A DNA stretch of 64,000 nt, from NCBI RefSeq assembly GCF_003967515.1, contig NZ_BIFQ01000002.1, positions 1,178,001 through 1,242,000 on the forward strand, read 5' to 3'. Position 1 is the first letter of the stretch. The number at the start of each line of letters is the position of its first letter. Below are positions 17,641 to 26,442 of the stretch, piece after piece. A program made the translations under genes and the position numbers. The DNA is from Dictyobacter aurantiacus (GTDB lineage Bacteria; Chloroflexota; Ktedonobacteria; Ktedonobacterales; Ktedonobacteraceae). The notes beneath the pieces were generated by a model that had not been told where the DNA came from, made no database searches, and saw only the letters and a list, made by a program, of their open reading frames with translations.

Positions 17641-19710
17641 TTAAACCGCGGCATACACTTTGGCTTCCCAGGGGAAGATAGGTTCGCGGCCGGCCCATCG
17701 TACGGAGACGGTGCGGTCCTGCGTGACCTCATACCAGCGCATGCCCTCCGGCAGCTGAGGCCAGTTATTGATAACATATTCGGAACGTTTATCGCGCGCA
17801 TTGGGGGTCATATAATCGCTAAAATTAGCCACGATCACCACCATATCGCGACTGCCAGGCTGGCCTCGCACCCAGGCCATGACGCGCTTGTCTTCAGAGA
17901 AATCGCTGTGGATAAAAGTCGTATCATTGGTCCATAACGCTTCATAATAGGTGCGCAGATGTACCAGGCGCGTCACATGGTCTACGATGCGGGCCCGCCA
18001 GGGATCGTCGCGGCGCTCAAAATTCACGGCATCCAGCTGCTTATCGGGACCCTCAGCCGGTACGTCGTGTTGATCGGCAAACTCCTCGCCGGCAAAGATC
18101 ATCGGCACGCCAACGGAAGTGATCAGGCAGCTAAAAGCCAGCTTGATGCGCTGCTCCTTCTCGGCGATCCCACTATTCTCCAGAAAATCATAGAGGCGCT
18201 CATTGCCGTACCCCTCCACATCGTGTGAAGTGACATAATTGATCGCCTGTGAGCCATCACCATAACCGAGCAGGCGACAATCGACCATCTTCTTGACGGT
18301 ATCCTCAAAGTTCTGCTCGTTAGGATGGTTCTGACCGAGGATGGCGGCCCGCACATAGCGCTTAAAGTATTCATTCCACAGACTATCGATACGCTGCTGA
18401 TGAATCAGGTCCAGCGGCATAGCCAGTTCCTCGCCCGTGACCAGGTAGCGGGCCCCCGCCTCATCGGGATTATGGCCCTGCGCGCTCCAGCGCTCCTGGT
18501 AGATGCGGTGGCCAATATTCTTAAAGTGCTGGATGAAATCCCAGCTGGCGATATTGACGATGCTATCGATGCGCACCCCATCGATACGATAGAAACGCAT
18601 CCAGTGATCAAGGTACGTCACCATAAACGCGTTGGCCGGCACCAGCTTCTGCTTCTCGCCTGAAAATGGATCGTAGGTTTCAACTTCATAATGATACTTG
18701 AAGAGATCGCTCCCAAAGCCATCGCGCCGCACCCCGTTTGAGTATTCCTCTGGATCACCGGAATCAGCCTTCACAAAGAAATCCGGGAAATTAATGGAGC
18801 GATAGGGATTGCGGGCCGAAAAAGCCATCACCATATCGGCAAAGAAGCGAATACCCATCTGGTGGCAGGCACGAATCAGGCGCGCCAGTTCAGTCATAGG
18901 CGCCGACTTGCGATCTCTGCCATAGAGCCCCAGATCGTGATCGGCGGCCAGGTAGTTGGTAGTCGAGTATCCCCAACCACCCCGGACAAAGCTATCCGCC
19001 GGCGGAAGCAGTTCCAGCGCGGTAATCCCCAGGTCGCGTAGATGCGCCCGTCCCTCCTGCAACACGGCCAGGCCAAAGAAGCTAAAGGGGACCGCCGCCG
19101 GATCGACCAGGGCCAGCACATCACGGAAGGTACCGCCCGCCACCATGATTCCCCCCTCCTTACGAGTGCGCGCCCAGGCCGTTGGTAGCTCATAAATAAC
19201 CAGCTGCGTATTGACCGGCAACTGCTCCAGCGGCGTATCGTTGCGCCAGTCGGGCTGCTGTCCATCGGGATCGCATGGCAGCAGTTCGCCGTTCTTATAT
19301 AGCACCACGCTGGCCGGATAGCGATCCTCCTCGCCAAACGCGGGATCATCGGGGCGTGGGCCCATCAGGCGCCAATCCACGCTGGTCGCGAAGGGATCGG
19401 TACACAGGATGCGCGGATGGCTCTCTTTATACAGATTGCTATCCGTCACCTTAAACCAGTAGTGATAGACTTTACCATTCTCAAGCAGGCAATCCCTGGC
19501 TGCAATATCCCACAAATCAGACCCCTTTGCCGAAGGAGACAACGGAAATGTTTGTGCATTCGCGAGCGTCGGCGGATCGCCCGGTGCGAAGATCCCGATC
19601 ACCAATTCAGGAGCTGGATCGGTCACCGCTGGCCGCCACAACGCGAAATGTGTCCTCTTATGTACCAGCAGATCTGCCGCTTGCTGCAATGAAACGTTAG
19701 CCGCTTGCAT
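17641..19710 (-). CDS. GH13-family glycoside hydrolase (alpha-amylase superfamily)
   Basis: A 689-residue enzyme without signal peptide, so cytoplasmic. Residues about 15-130 resemble a CBM48-like beta domain (FALWRPAV...VYHYWFKVTDS) as in branching and debranching enzymes. The (beta/alpha)8 barrel follows. GH13 region II is GVRIDSI (nucleophile Asp), region III VTGEEL (acid/base Glu) and region IV NYVTSHD (transition-state Asp). Region I reads DMVMAF, lacking the usual Asn-His, which is odd because that His contacts the substrate. A C-terminal beta domain completes it. Pullulanase, branching enzyme or a non-canonical transglycosidase are all possible. It stands alone. Confidence 0.85.
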   Translation of the reverse strand: MQAANVSLQQAADLLVHKRTHFALWRPAVTDPAPELVIGIFAPGDPPTLANAQTFPLSPSAKGSDLWDIAARDCLLENGKVYHYWFKVTDSNLYKESHPRILCTDPFATSVDWRLMGPRPDDPAFGEEDRYPASVVLYKNGELLPCDPDGQQPDWRNDTPLEQLPVNTQLVIYELPTAWARTRKEGGIMVAGGTFRDVLALVDPAAVPFSFFGLAVLQEGRAHLRDLGITALELLPPADSFVRGGWGYSTTNYLAADHDLGLYGRDRKSAPMTELARLIRACHQMGIRFFADMVMAFSARNPYRSINFPDFFVKADSGDPEEYSNGVRRDGFGSDLFKYHYEVETYDPFSGEKQKLVPANAFMVTYLDHWMRFYRIDGVRIDSIVNIASWDFIQHFKNIGHRIYQERWSAQGHNPDEAGARYLVTGEELAMPLDLIHQQRIDSLWNEYFKRYVRAAILGQNHPNEQNFEDTVKKMVDCRLLGYGDGSQAINYVTSHDVEGYGNERLYDFLENSGIAEKEQRIKLAFSCLITSVGVPMIFAGEEFADQHDVPAEGPDKQLDAVNFERRDDPWRARIVDHVTRLVHLRTYYEALWTNDTTFIHSDFSEDKRVMAWVRGQPGSRDMVVIVANFSDYMTPNARDKRSEYVINNWPQLPEGMRWYEVTQDRTVSVRWAGREPIFPWEAKVYAAV

Positions 19711-19850
19711 GAATGATCAACCTTTCAAGCCGGGCGACTTTCTATACATCCGGCCTTCCAAGAGATAAAATCGTATACAGACCATATCAATTGTAATATG
19801 GAGCACGGCCATAAATCGTGTCAGTGCAGGTACAATTGGGAGATTAGCTC

Positions 19851-19913
19851 AAGATATACATACAAAGAGGCCGCTCCCCATTGTAAGGAGCGGCCTCTTT
19901 GTATGTATATCTT
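19851..19913 (-). terminator. 27-bp perfect hairpin at the MFS gene end
   Basis: Arms 19851-19877 and 19887-19913 are perfectly complementary around a 9-base loop. The right arm overlaps the stop codon of the minus-strand MFS gene by one base. Terminator by position, unusually long. Confidence 0.7.
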
Positions 19914-21229
19914 TATAATTTTTTAGGGGAGAGGGATTGCTGGAGATTATCTTCAGCGGGTCCGCGCTTGATCCAGCCGACCAGCACAGCGATGAAGCTG
20001 GCCAGTGCATTGACGACCAGGGCGATCGAGATACCAGCCAGGCCAGCCAGCCAGCCGGTAAAGAGATTGCCGATCGGCGTGGTGCCGTTAAAGACCAGCA
20101 TGTAGACGCTCATTACACGGCCACGCAGATGATCAGGAGCAATCGTCTGCAAGGTTGTATTGGCGGTCGCCGTAAAAGTAATCATACTGAAACCGGTAAA
20201 CATCGCCAGACCCAGCGATAACAGGTAGTTATGCGAGAGACCGACCAGGGCGAGCCCCAGGCAGAACATCGCCGCGCGCGTCAGCATCTTCTTAAAGCTG
20301 GGTGCCTTATTGCCCGTCGCGATCGAGAGCGCTCCGATCAAGGCACCAACGCCGAAGGATGACGAGATCAGGCCAAAGCCCTGCGCGCCCTGATGCAGCA
20401 GTTCGGTACCCACCAGCGGCTCAACCACGTTAAAGTTAATGCCAAACAGCGAGACGATACCAACCACAGCGATAATCAGAAAGATCGCCGGCGTCTTCCA
20501 CACATATTTCAGACCATTGTTCAGACTCTGAAGTGGTCCAATCGGGGTCGCCGAAGTCTTGCGTTGTACAGCAAAGAGCTTCGTTGGATCGAGCAAAATC
20601 AGGCTGAACAGAACCGGGATAAAGCTGATCGCGTTGCCCAGGAACAGAGGCCCTTCACCGAAGCGTGCAATAACCAGTCCAGCCACGCCAGGTCCCACGA
20701 TTTTGGCCATATTAAAGACAGAAGAGTTCAGAGCCACAGCATTAGCCAGCGCATCACGACCGACCATCTCTACAACGAAGGCCTGTCGTGTCGGCATATC
20801 CAGCGAATTATTGATACCCAGCAAGAAAGCCAGGATATAGATATGCCAGATCTGTATCGTATGTGTCACATAGAGAGTAAAGAGGGTGGCTGCCAGCAGA
20901 CAGGCAAATGTTTGCGTACCTAAGAGCACCCTACGCTTGGGTAGTCTATCGGCGATGACTCCGCCGAACAGGGTGAATAGCAGCACTGGCAAAAACTGTA
21001 ACGCGCCAACCGTTCCCAAAGCCAGGTCGTTATGCGTCAACTGCAACACCAGCCAGGCCTGGCCGGTAGTTTGCATCCAGGTGCCGATCAATGAGATAAA
21101 CTGCCCAAACCAGAATAATCTGAAGTTGCGCTGGCGTAAGGCGGGAAACATCTGCAGGAACTTCCCGATTTGTGGCTCCGGCAAAGAGCCAGAAGAGAAT
21201 TGCATATTTTCTTGTTTGGTAGTTTGCAT
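19913..21229 (-). CDS. MFS exporter (MFS_3/enterobactin-exporter-like)
   Basis: A 438-residue membrane protein with about 12 hydrophobic segments. The start of the transporter domain, LRQRNFRLFWFGQFISLIGT followed by WMQTTGQAWLVLQLT, is the hallmark of the MFS_3 group of exporters (EntS-like and many antibiotic exporters). Motif A after helix 2 reads FGGVIADRLPKRRVL. The DMPTRQAFVVEMV segment follows helix 5. The first 30 residues are cytoplasmic. It is monocistronic, ends in a 27-bp hairpin, and a CG-centred near-palindrome lies about 160 bp upstream of its start. The substrate is unknown. Confidence 0.9.
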   Translation of the reverse strand: MQTTKQENMQFSSGSLPEPQIGKFLQMFPALRQRNFRLFWFGQFISLIGTWMQTTGQAWLVLQLTHNDLALGTVGALQFLPVLLFTLFGGVIADRLPKRRVLLGTQTFACLLAATLFTLYVTHTIQIWHIYILAFLLGINNSLDMPTRQAFVVEMVGRDALANAVALNSSVFNMAKIVGPGVAGLVIARFGEGPLFLGNAISFIPVLFSLILLDPTKLFAVQRKTSATPIGPLQSLNNGLKYVWKTPAIFLIIAVVGIVSLFGINFNVVEPLVGTELLHQGAQGFGLISSSFGVGALIGALSIATGNKAPSFKKMLTRAAMFCLGLALVGLSHNYLLSLGLAMFTGFSMITFTATANTTLQTIAPDHLRGRVMSVYMLVFNGTTPIGNLFTGWLAGLAGISIALVVNALASFIAVLVGWIKRGPAEDNLQQSLSPKKL

Positions 21230-21384
21230 TAAGAAAAGTTCCGATCTATAGATTTTTGAGTTTGAATATAATTTCCGCTATACGAACCATCCTTTTCTAT
21301 TCTTAAAAGAATAGCGCGAATTAACAATGGCATATATGCATCAATTTATAGCTTTGAAGTTAAAAGTAGCCATGGTGAATCGAG

Positions 21385-21397
21385 GAAACGTTTTCCA
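21385..21397. promoter_or_regulatory. LacI-type operator-like site
   Basis: GGAAACGTTTTCC is one base short of a perfect palindrome with a central CG, the form bound by LacI/CcpA-type repressors. It is about 155 bp upstream of the MFS start. No adjacent LacI gene; the nearest one in this window is at 33.6 kb. Confidence 0.35.
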
Positions 21398-21453
21398 CCA
21401 CGTTCTAAGTATACAACAAGATTAACGTTAACGTCAAGGTTATTCATAATAGT

Positions 21454-21523
21454 TAGATAAAATGGAAGGTGAGGCAGCAGGGGCGCGAATGCACCCCTGC
21501 TGCCTCACCTTCCATTTTATCTA
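21454..21523. repeat. 33-base-arm hairpin with inverted apex
   Basis: Arms 21454-21486 and 21491-21523 pair with one mismatch around GAAT. Read on the minus strand the apex is GGGGTGC-ATTC-GCGCCCC, the same as in other long hairpins here, so this copy is in the opposite orientation. It lies between divergent genes, so it cannot serve as the terminator of either neighbour. Confidence 0.75.
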
Positions 21524-21707
21524 TCCTAATAAAACAATCAACATAATAAGTATATAAAGACTAGATAACAAAAAAATAACAATTTTAGTGTATACTTTTT
21601 TAGGCAGCATAATCATACTTATAATTAGAAATCTTCTTATCTGCTGCCGGGAAGATTCACATGCGTTGAGCTACTCATATTTTTTGTTAGTTAAAAGGAG
21701 CGTTAAC

Positions 21708-22931
21708 ATGAGAAGACGCGTTCTTCTGGCCCTTGCAGCTGTCGTCTTATTGATCCTTGTAGGGATAGGTTCAGCATATGCCACACAGCCACAAACCCTA
21801 CCCAATCCTCATCCTGGACCAATTAAAGACACGGATACGGACCAGGAAACACTCCACGTCAATCCGCAGAGCAGTACTGGATCCTGTGGAGTTGAACGAT
21901 GGTCCGTCAAAACTGGCACGGATGCCGACGCGAGCAAGATCAACCTGCAATCTGTGACGCCAACGACGATTTCAGCATTGAGAGCCCTGACCGCACCCAG
22001 CAGCCTCCCCTCCAACAATCGCATTCAGCCAACCGAGACAACCGTATTCCAACTGCAGGACACCCTTACCCAGTACAAACTTGAAACCGATTCCGACTAC
22101 CACCTGATCCTTGCCGATAGTTCCGGCCAGACCATGATCGTCGAGATTCCAGATCCGGCCTGCGTTGGCTCATCCAGCCCTTTGCTGTCCGGCATCCAAA
22201 AAGCACGCGCCGAATTTGACGCCCGCTATACCCCCAATAGTTCATTCCAGACCGCGAATATACCTGTGACCGTGACTGGTGTAGGATTTTTTGACTTCTT
22301 ACATGGTCAGGCGGGCGTAGCGCCCAACGGCATCGAGCTGCACGCGGTACTCGATATCCAATTTGGAAGCGGTGGAACCCCAACGCCCACGCCTGCGCCG
22401 GGTCAGACGCCCACTCCAACTCCCGCAGCGACACCCACTCCAACTCCAACTACTGGTGGTGGCAATATCCTGACCAATGGTGGTTTTGAGAGTGGATCAA
22501 CCTCGTGGACCGAGAGCTCATCAGGTGGCTATGAGATCGTCGATAACAGCAATCCTCATACAGGTAGCAATAGTGCCTATCTGTGTGGTTACAATAGCTG
22601 TTCTGATACGATCTATCAAACGGTCAGCATTCCGTCGAGTTTCACCAAAATTACACTGAGCTACTGGATCAACATCACGACAAATGAGACCGGTAGTACC
22701 TGCTACGATTACTTCCGTGCCCGCCTGCGTACAACCAGCGGATCCACCATCTCAACGGTTCAGACACAGTGTAATATCGATGCACAGGGTTGGACACAGT
22801 ATACGTTTGATGTGACATCGGCCCTTTCCAGCTATAAGGGACAACAGGTTCAGGTCGCCTTCTTAGGTACGACCGACTCTCAGCTCACCTCTAGTTTCTA
22901 TGTGGATGATGTTGCCCTGACGGTACAATAA
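21708..22931 (+). CDS. Secreted protein with Pro/Thr linker and C-terminal beta-sandwich domain
   Basis: A 407-residue exported protein. The ATG at 21708 is chosen because AAAGGAG precedes it and it opens a classic signal peptide (MRRRVLLALAAVVLLILVGI, cleavage after SAYA). An N-terminal domain (residues about 25-210) of unknown type is joined by a TPTPTPAPGQTPTPTP linker to a C-terminal domain starting NGGFESGSTSWTE, which is typical of CBM4/9-like jelly-roll domains that bind carbohydrate. It has no catalytic motif that I can see. It is probably a surface or extracellular binding protein. A long palindrome follows 30 bases after its stop. Confidence 0.8.
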   Translation: MRRRVLLALAAVVLLILVGIGSAYATQPQTLPNPHPGPIKDTDTDQETLHVNPQSSTGSCGVERWSVKTGTDADASKINLQSVTPTTISALRALTAPSSLPSNNRIQPTETTVFQLQDTLTQYKLETDSDYHLILADSSGQTMIVEIPDPACVGSSSPLLSGIQKARAEFDARYTPNSSFQTANIPVTVTGVGFFDFLHGQAGVAPNGIELHAVLDIQFGSGGTPTPTPAPGQTPTPTPAATPTPTPTTGGGNILTNGGFESGSTSWTESSSGGYEIVDNSNPHTGSNSAYLCGYNSCSDTIYQTVSIPSSFTKITLSYWINITTNETGSTCYDYFRARLRTTSGSTISTVQTQCNIDAQGWTQYTFDVTSALSSYKGQQVQVAFLGTTDSQLTSSFYVDDVALTVQ

Positions 22932-22959
22932 GCGCTCTTTCCTCCACAGCAATATGCTA

Positions 22960-23016
22960 TTGACAACTAGAATGCTAGTATACTACTATAGTAGTATACT
23001 AGCATTCTAGTTGTCA
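22960..23016 (+). promoter_or_regulatory. 56-bp perfect palindrome over the promoter of the RHH-VOC gene
   Basis: Positions 22961-23016 form a perfect 56-bp palindrome centred on TATA. It includes the -35 TTGACA (22960-22965) and the -10 TACTAT (22984-22989), 18 bases apart, so anything bound to it would control transcription of the gene starting 17 bases later. Each half carries two CTAG steps and a TAGTATACTA motif, giving repeated half-sites as ribbon-helix-helix proteins prefer. It could also act as a terminator hairpin for the preceding gene. Confidence 0.65.
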
Positions 23017-23032
23017 GGAAAGAAGGCGAAGG

Positions 23033-23584
23033 ATGAAAGAAGCGAAACAGCAATTTAATGTGTACCTTACCCCCGAGACCGTTAAAAAGATGAAGCACCG
23101 TTCCATTGATGAGCAACTCTCATTATCCGACCTGGTAGAAAAAATTTTTAACGCGTACCTGGTCAACACGAGCGAGGAGCGTCTTCCACAATCAGCACCC
23201 CCGATTGAGCAGTCAGAAGAGACGTTACGCCTTCAGCCCATGTTACACGTCGAGGATATGGGTCGAGCGCTGGATTTCTATAGCAAACTCGGCGCAACCA
23301 TCGTTCATGGAAGCCGGGATGGGGACTGGGCATTGTTGCGAATCGGCCAGACCGAACTGGGATTACTGGCGCACCCGGCCAATCCCGACCAGAACGAGGG
23401 CCGGGTTGAGCTCAACTTTGAATATGGTGCATCGCTGGAAGAGTTAGAGAAAAAGCTGCGTGCCGCCGGAATTACCATCGCCCGTCCAACAGGCGATGAA
23501 GGCTTTGGCTACCAGCTACAGCTAGAAGATCCAGATGACATGCTGGTAAAAATTAACCAACTCGATCCCGAGTTATACAACTAA
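23033..23584 (+). CDS. Ribbon-helix-helix/VOC fusion, probable ligand-sensing regulator
   Basis: A 183-residue two-domain protein. Residues 1-48 (QQFNVYLTPETVKKMKHRSI, then DEQLSLSDLVEKIF) match a ribbon-helix-helix DNA-binding unit: a short basic beta strand followed by two helices. Residues about 62-180 form a VOC/glyoxalase-like beta-alpha-beta domain (MLHVEDMGRALDFYSKLGAT, later LEDPDDMLVKI) as in bleomycin-resistance proteins. The usual metal His/Glu set is incomplete, suggesting binding and not catalysis. A 56-bp perfect palindrome overlaps its promoter. An autoregulated one-component sensor is inferred. GGCGAAGG precedes the ATG. Confidence 0.75.
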   Translation: MKEAKQQFNVYLTPETVKKMKHRSIDEQLSLSDLVEKIFNAYLVNTSEERLPQSAPPIEQSEETLRLQPMLHVEDMGRALDFYSKLGATIVHGSRDGDWALLRIGQTELGLLAHPANPDQNEGRVELNFEYGASLEELEKKLRAAGITIARPTGDEGFGYQLQLEDPDDMLVKINQLDPELYN

Positions 23585-23606
23585 GGACATCTCTGCTCCT
23601 CCACAT

Positions 23607-23760
23607 TGGGAATGTGTTAGCCCCCATACGCGCGGCCGCTACGCAGCCGCGCTGAGTTTATATATTGCTGCATCGGGGGCGCATCCGCGCCCCCGATGCA
23701 GCAATATATAAATGACTTGAGCACCGTAGATGCAAGTCATTGAGCGCCGCAGGTGCGAAC
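23607..23760 (+). repeat. Composite hairpin element, copy 3
   Basis: The 5' module runs from ATTGGGAATGTGTTAGC to the core GCGGCCGCTACGCAGCCGC (23632-23650). The hairpin has 26-bp perfect arms (23657-23682 and 23687-23712), loop ATCC and apex CGGGGGCGC. The 3' module contains two versions of the tail motif, GAGCACCGTAGATGC and GAGCGCCGCAGGTGCGAA, and the first is itself enclosed by ATGACTT/AAGTCAT. No terminal inverted repeats could be fixed. It fills most of the 340 bp after the RHH-VOC gene. Confidence 0.75.
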
Positions 23761-23774
23761 CATATAAAAGCATA

Positions 23775-23805
23775 ATCACATATGGATATAATATCCATAT
23801 GTGAT
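23775..23805. repeat. 31-bp palindrome
   Basis: ATCACATATGGATAT (23775-23789) and its exact complement (23791-23805) flank a single A. It lies 119 bp before a small gene and could be an operator or a terminator of the copy-3 region. Confidence 0.5.
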
Positions 23806-23924
23806 CTTAGAACTTCGCCCCTTTTACTATTCCACCTGCAAACTTCTGTGTGATATAGTAGATGCATAAATAACCCACCGGCATCTTTTGACCTGCTCAC
23901 TGCTGAGAAGGAAAGGCAAAGGCG

Positions 23925-24173
23925 ATGAAGACGAACAATGCATTTGATACCCTGCAAACCCTCTTTGTGCAGGACCTACAAGAACTCCGACAATTACGCA
24001 AACGCGGCTGGTTTGTCCTCCCCATGTCACGCATCGTCAAAGAAGAACATATTGGTCGCTGCTGCTTCATGGCCGAAGAGTTCCTTGATAGCGAAGAGCT
24101 AAATATGCTCAAGCGCGAACTGGGATTCAATGAACGGCAATGGAACGCCTATAAAGCCAAAATTTCGCAGTAG
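23925..24173 (+). CDS. Small protein of unknown function
   Basis: An 82-residue protein, MKTNNAFDTLQTLFVQDLQE onward, mostly helical, with LRQLRKRGWFVLPMSRIV near the middle and two Cys in GRCCFMAEEF. A GAGAAGGAAAGG site precedes the ATG, and codon use is like its neighbours, so it is probably real. No family recognised. It lies 162 bp upstream of the amidohydrolase gene on the same strand; that spacer shows no promoter or terminator that I recognise, so cotranscription is possible. Confidence 0.55.
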   Translation: MKTNNAFDTLQTLFVQDLQELRQLRKRGWFVLPMSRIVKEEHIGRCCFMAEEFLDSEELNMLKRELGFNERQWNAYKAKISQ

Positions 24174-24335
24174 ACAAAACATACATAGCTTCCTGATCGA
24201 GACAACGGATCATCGGGATGCCGGGTATAGACAGCATTATTTTTATGTGCCCGGAATCGATTATCCGATTATCAGATCGTGCGCAGTGATGGCAGGGACG
24301 AGCAGTGCTGGCACGAAGTATCGTGAGGACTGCTT

Positions 24336-25307
24336 ATGCGTACAATCGCTATTGAAGAACACTTTTTGTCGACCGGCTTTAAAGCGGTGCTGCACGCTGG
24401 ACAGAGCAACAGCCCCACGCCAACCATGCTATCCAGGATACAGGAGAAGCTCAGCGACCTTGGCGACGCACGTCTCAGAGATATGGACGCCAACGGCATT
24501 AATCTCCAGGTCATCTCGCATACCGCCATGGGCGTATTATCAGTTCCACAGGAACAGGAGATCGAGCTGGTGCGGGAGGCAAATAATCAGCTGGCCGCGG
24601 CCATCGCCACGCATCCAGAGCGCTTCGCGGGCTTTGCCACCCTGCCAATGAGTAGTCCGGCCGCCGCGGCTGATGAATTAGCACGCGCGCTTCGCTTGCC
24701 CGGCTTTAAAGCCGCCATGATTAACGGGACGACGCAGGGACGCTTCCTGGATAATCCGCACTTTCTCCCCATCCTGGAACAGGCCACCGCCCTGCAGGTG
24801 CCGATCTATATTCATCCCGGCGAGCCGCCCACAGTGGTAAGAGACGCCTATTACGGTGGCTTCGATCCGGCCGTCTCATTCTCGCTGGCCACGGCTGGCT
24901 GGGGCTGGCACTCAGAGGTCGGCATTCACGCCCTGCGCCTGATCCTGGCAGGCGTATTTGATCGCTTCCCCGATTTACAGATCATCATCGGACATATGGG
25001 AGAGATGCTGCCCTTCATGCTAGATCGCATCAGCAACACGCTGGCTCCGCTGGTCAAGAATCTCAAACGACCGCTGCCTGAATACTTCCTGAACAACTTC
25101 ACCATCACGACCAGCGGCTTCTTCTCAGATCCTCCGTTGCTGCTCGCCTTACAGACGGTTGGGGCCGATCGTATCATCTTCTCCGTCGACTATCCCTATA
25201 GCGGCAATGAGCAGGGGCGTGCATTTCTAGACCACGCCGCCATCAGTCCCGCCGATAAAGAAAAGATCAGTCACCTGAACGCCGAACGCGTTTTGAAGTT
25301 AGGATAA
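24336..25307 (+). CDS. Amidohydrolase-family protein (ACMSD/resorcylate decarboxylase-like)
   Basis: A 323-residue TIM-barrel metalloenzyme of the amidohydrolase_2 group. The first strand reads AIEEHF, with Glu7 and His9 in the EEH variant seen in gamma-resorcylate decarboxylase relatives. Further metal or active-site residues are His160 in IYIHPGEPP, His220 in IIIGHMGE and Asp285 in FSVDYPY. Members decarboxylate aromatic acids or hydrolyse cyclic amides and lactones. It ends in a hairpin terminator shared with the convergent GH43 gene. No aromatic-degradation genes are next to it. Cytoplasmic. Confidence 0.87.
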   Translation: MRTIAIEEHFLSTGFKAVLHAGQSNSPTPTMLSRIQEKLSDLGDARLRDMDANGINLQVISHTAMGVLSVPQEQEIELVREANNQLAAAIATHPERFAGFATLPMSSPAAAADELARALRLPGFKAAMINGTTQGRFLDNPHFLPILEQATALQVPIYIHPGEPPTVVRDAYYGGFDPAVSFSLATAGWGWHSEVGIHALRLILAGVFDRFPDLQIIIGHMGEMLPFMLDRISNTLAPLVKNLKRPLPEYFLNNFTITTSGFFSDPPLLLALQTVGADRIIFSVDYPYSGNEQGRAFLDHAAISPADKEKISHLNAERVLKLG

Positions 25308-25309
25308 TC

Positions 25310-25347
25310 TTTGAGAGGGCGTCCCACGTATTGGACGCCCTCTCAAA
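25310..25347. terminator. Hairpin between convergent genes
   Basis: TTTGAGAGGGCGTCC (25310-25324) pairs perfectly with 25333-25347 around 8 bases, 3 bases after the amidohydrolase stop and 7 bases before the end of the convergent GH43 gene. Confidence 0.75.
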
Positions 25348-25354
25348 ATATGTG

Positions 25355-26419
25355 TTACTCGCCAGAGGGTGGTTCCAGTGGAGTCTTCAGGCTAACCGGA
25401 GTACCGAAATTGGGGCTGCCATCGGCATTCCAACTAAAGGGCTGGGCACGTACCTCACGTCCCGCATATGTGAAGTCAGGGGTAGTCTTGGCATGGTAGA
25501 CCATCCAGGACTGCTTGCCATCTGGCGAGGTCGTGAAGTGGGCGCGTCCGGGACCAAACACGCCGTTATCACTATTGTATTCAAAGACCGGTCCCTTTTT
25601 CTGCCAGGAGCTACGCTCAAGTGGATCACCGCCCACATATGTCATCAAGCCCAGGCAATAATTATAGTTACCGGTATCGCTGGCCGAATAGACGATAAAT
25701 GTTTTGCCATCGTGATACAAAGCCTCAGGCCCTTCAGCTACTGGATAGGTGGAATGGGCCTGGAATCCCTGCTCCCACGGTTGGTCGGGATCGATAATCA
25801 GGTGTGGAGCCCCACTCATAGTCAATGGATCACTCATTGGAGCCAGGTAGGTTGCATTAGTCCCTTTTTCCAGCACATACATCATATAGAGTTGATTGTG
25901 TAGTTGTAGAATTGAGGCATCGATGGCTGTGGTACTATCTGTACCGGTCAACTGACCCTTATATGTGTATGGTCCCAGAGGATCTTCCCCCTGGCTCTGC
26001 AAAACATAGATGCGATGGTCTTCATTCGTATTGGTGAGGGCCGCCGTAAAATACACGAACCAGTGGCGGCTCCCCTGATAATCCAGCAAAAACATGGACG
26101 GCGACCAGACCTGGAAGGCGGGCTCACCAGGAGCGGGACTCCAGATGGTCTTTGAGCTACGGCCCACATCTTCCAGACGCGGCGCATACCAGATCTCCAG
26201 CGAATTACCGGTACGCGTACCGGTTAAATAGTAACTCTTCTTGTGATAGACAATAAAAGGATCAGCCACCGGGGCCAATGGATTATGGAGAGCGACAACA
26301 GATTTTGACATGGGCTTCGTAGATGATGCACAGGCGGTCAATAACAAGCACAGCCACCACACCGCGAGGAGACATATGCCACGCCACCTGTTCTTCTGTC
26401 CGTTAACTACCATGTGCAT
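25355..26419 (-). CDS. GH43-like lipoprotein glycosidase
   Basis: A 354-residue exported lipoprotein: basic N-terminus, hydrophobic core and lipobox LLTAC near residue 30. The mature part is a five-bladed propeller of the GH43 type. The three acidic catalytic residues are visible: Asp in PVADPFIVYHKKSYYLTG, Asp in TAIDASILQLHNQLYMMYV and Glu in VAEGPEALYHDGKTF. GH43 enzymes act on arabinan, xylan or arabinoside side chains. It is the last gene of the glycan locus and lies 23 bp after the sialidase-fold gene, so it is probably in the same operon. It would act at the outer face of the membrane. Confidence 0.85.
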   Translation of the reverse strand: MHMVVNGQKNRWRGICLLAVWWLCLLLTACASSTKPMSKSVVALHNPLAPVADPFIVYHKKSYYLTGTRTGNSLEIWYAPRLEDVGRSSKTIWSPAPGEPAFQVWSPSMFLLDYQGSRHWFVYFTAALTNTNEDHRIYVLQSQGEDPLGPYTYKGQLTGTDSTTAIDASILQLHNQLYMMYVLEKGTNATYLAPMSDPLTMSGAPHLIIDPDQPWEQGFQAHSTYPVAEGPEALYHDGKTFIVYSASDTGNYNYCLGLMTYVGGDPLERSSWQKKGPVFEYNSDNGVFGPGRAHFTTSPDGKQSWMVYHAKTTPDFTYAGREVRAQPFSWNADGSPNFGTPVSLKTPLEPPSGE

Positions 26420-26442
26420 CTTTTCCTTTCATGGTTACTGTA

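Larger units (their letters stand above)
21230..21707. other. Gene-free divergent spacer
   Basis: A 478-bp AT-rich space between divergent genes. It holds an operator-like site at 21385, a TTAACGTTAA palindrome at 21422-21431 and the long hairpin at 21454-21523. No open frame of its own was accepted. Confidence 0.5.
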
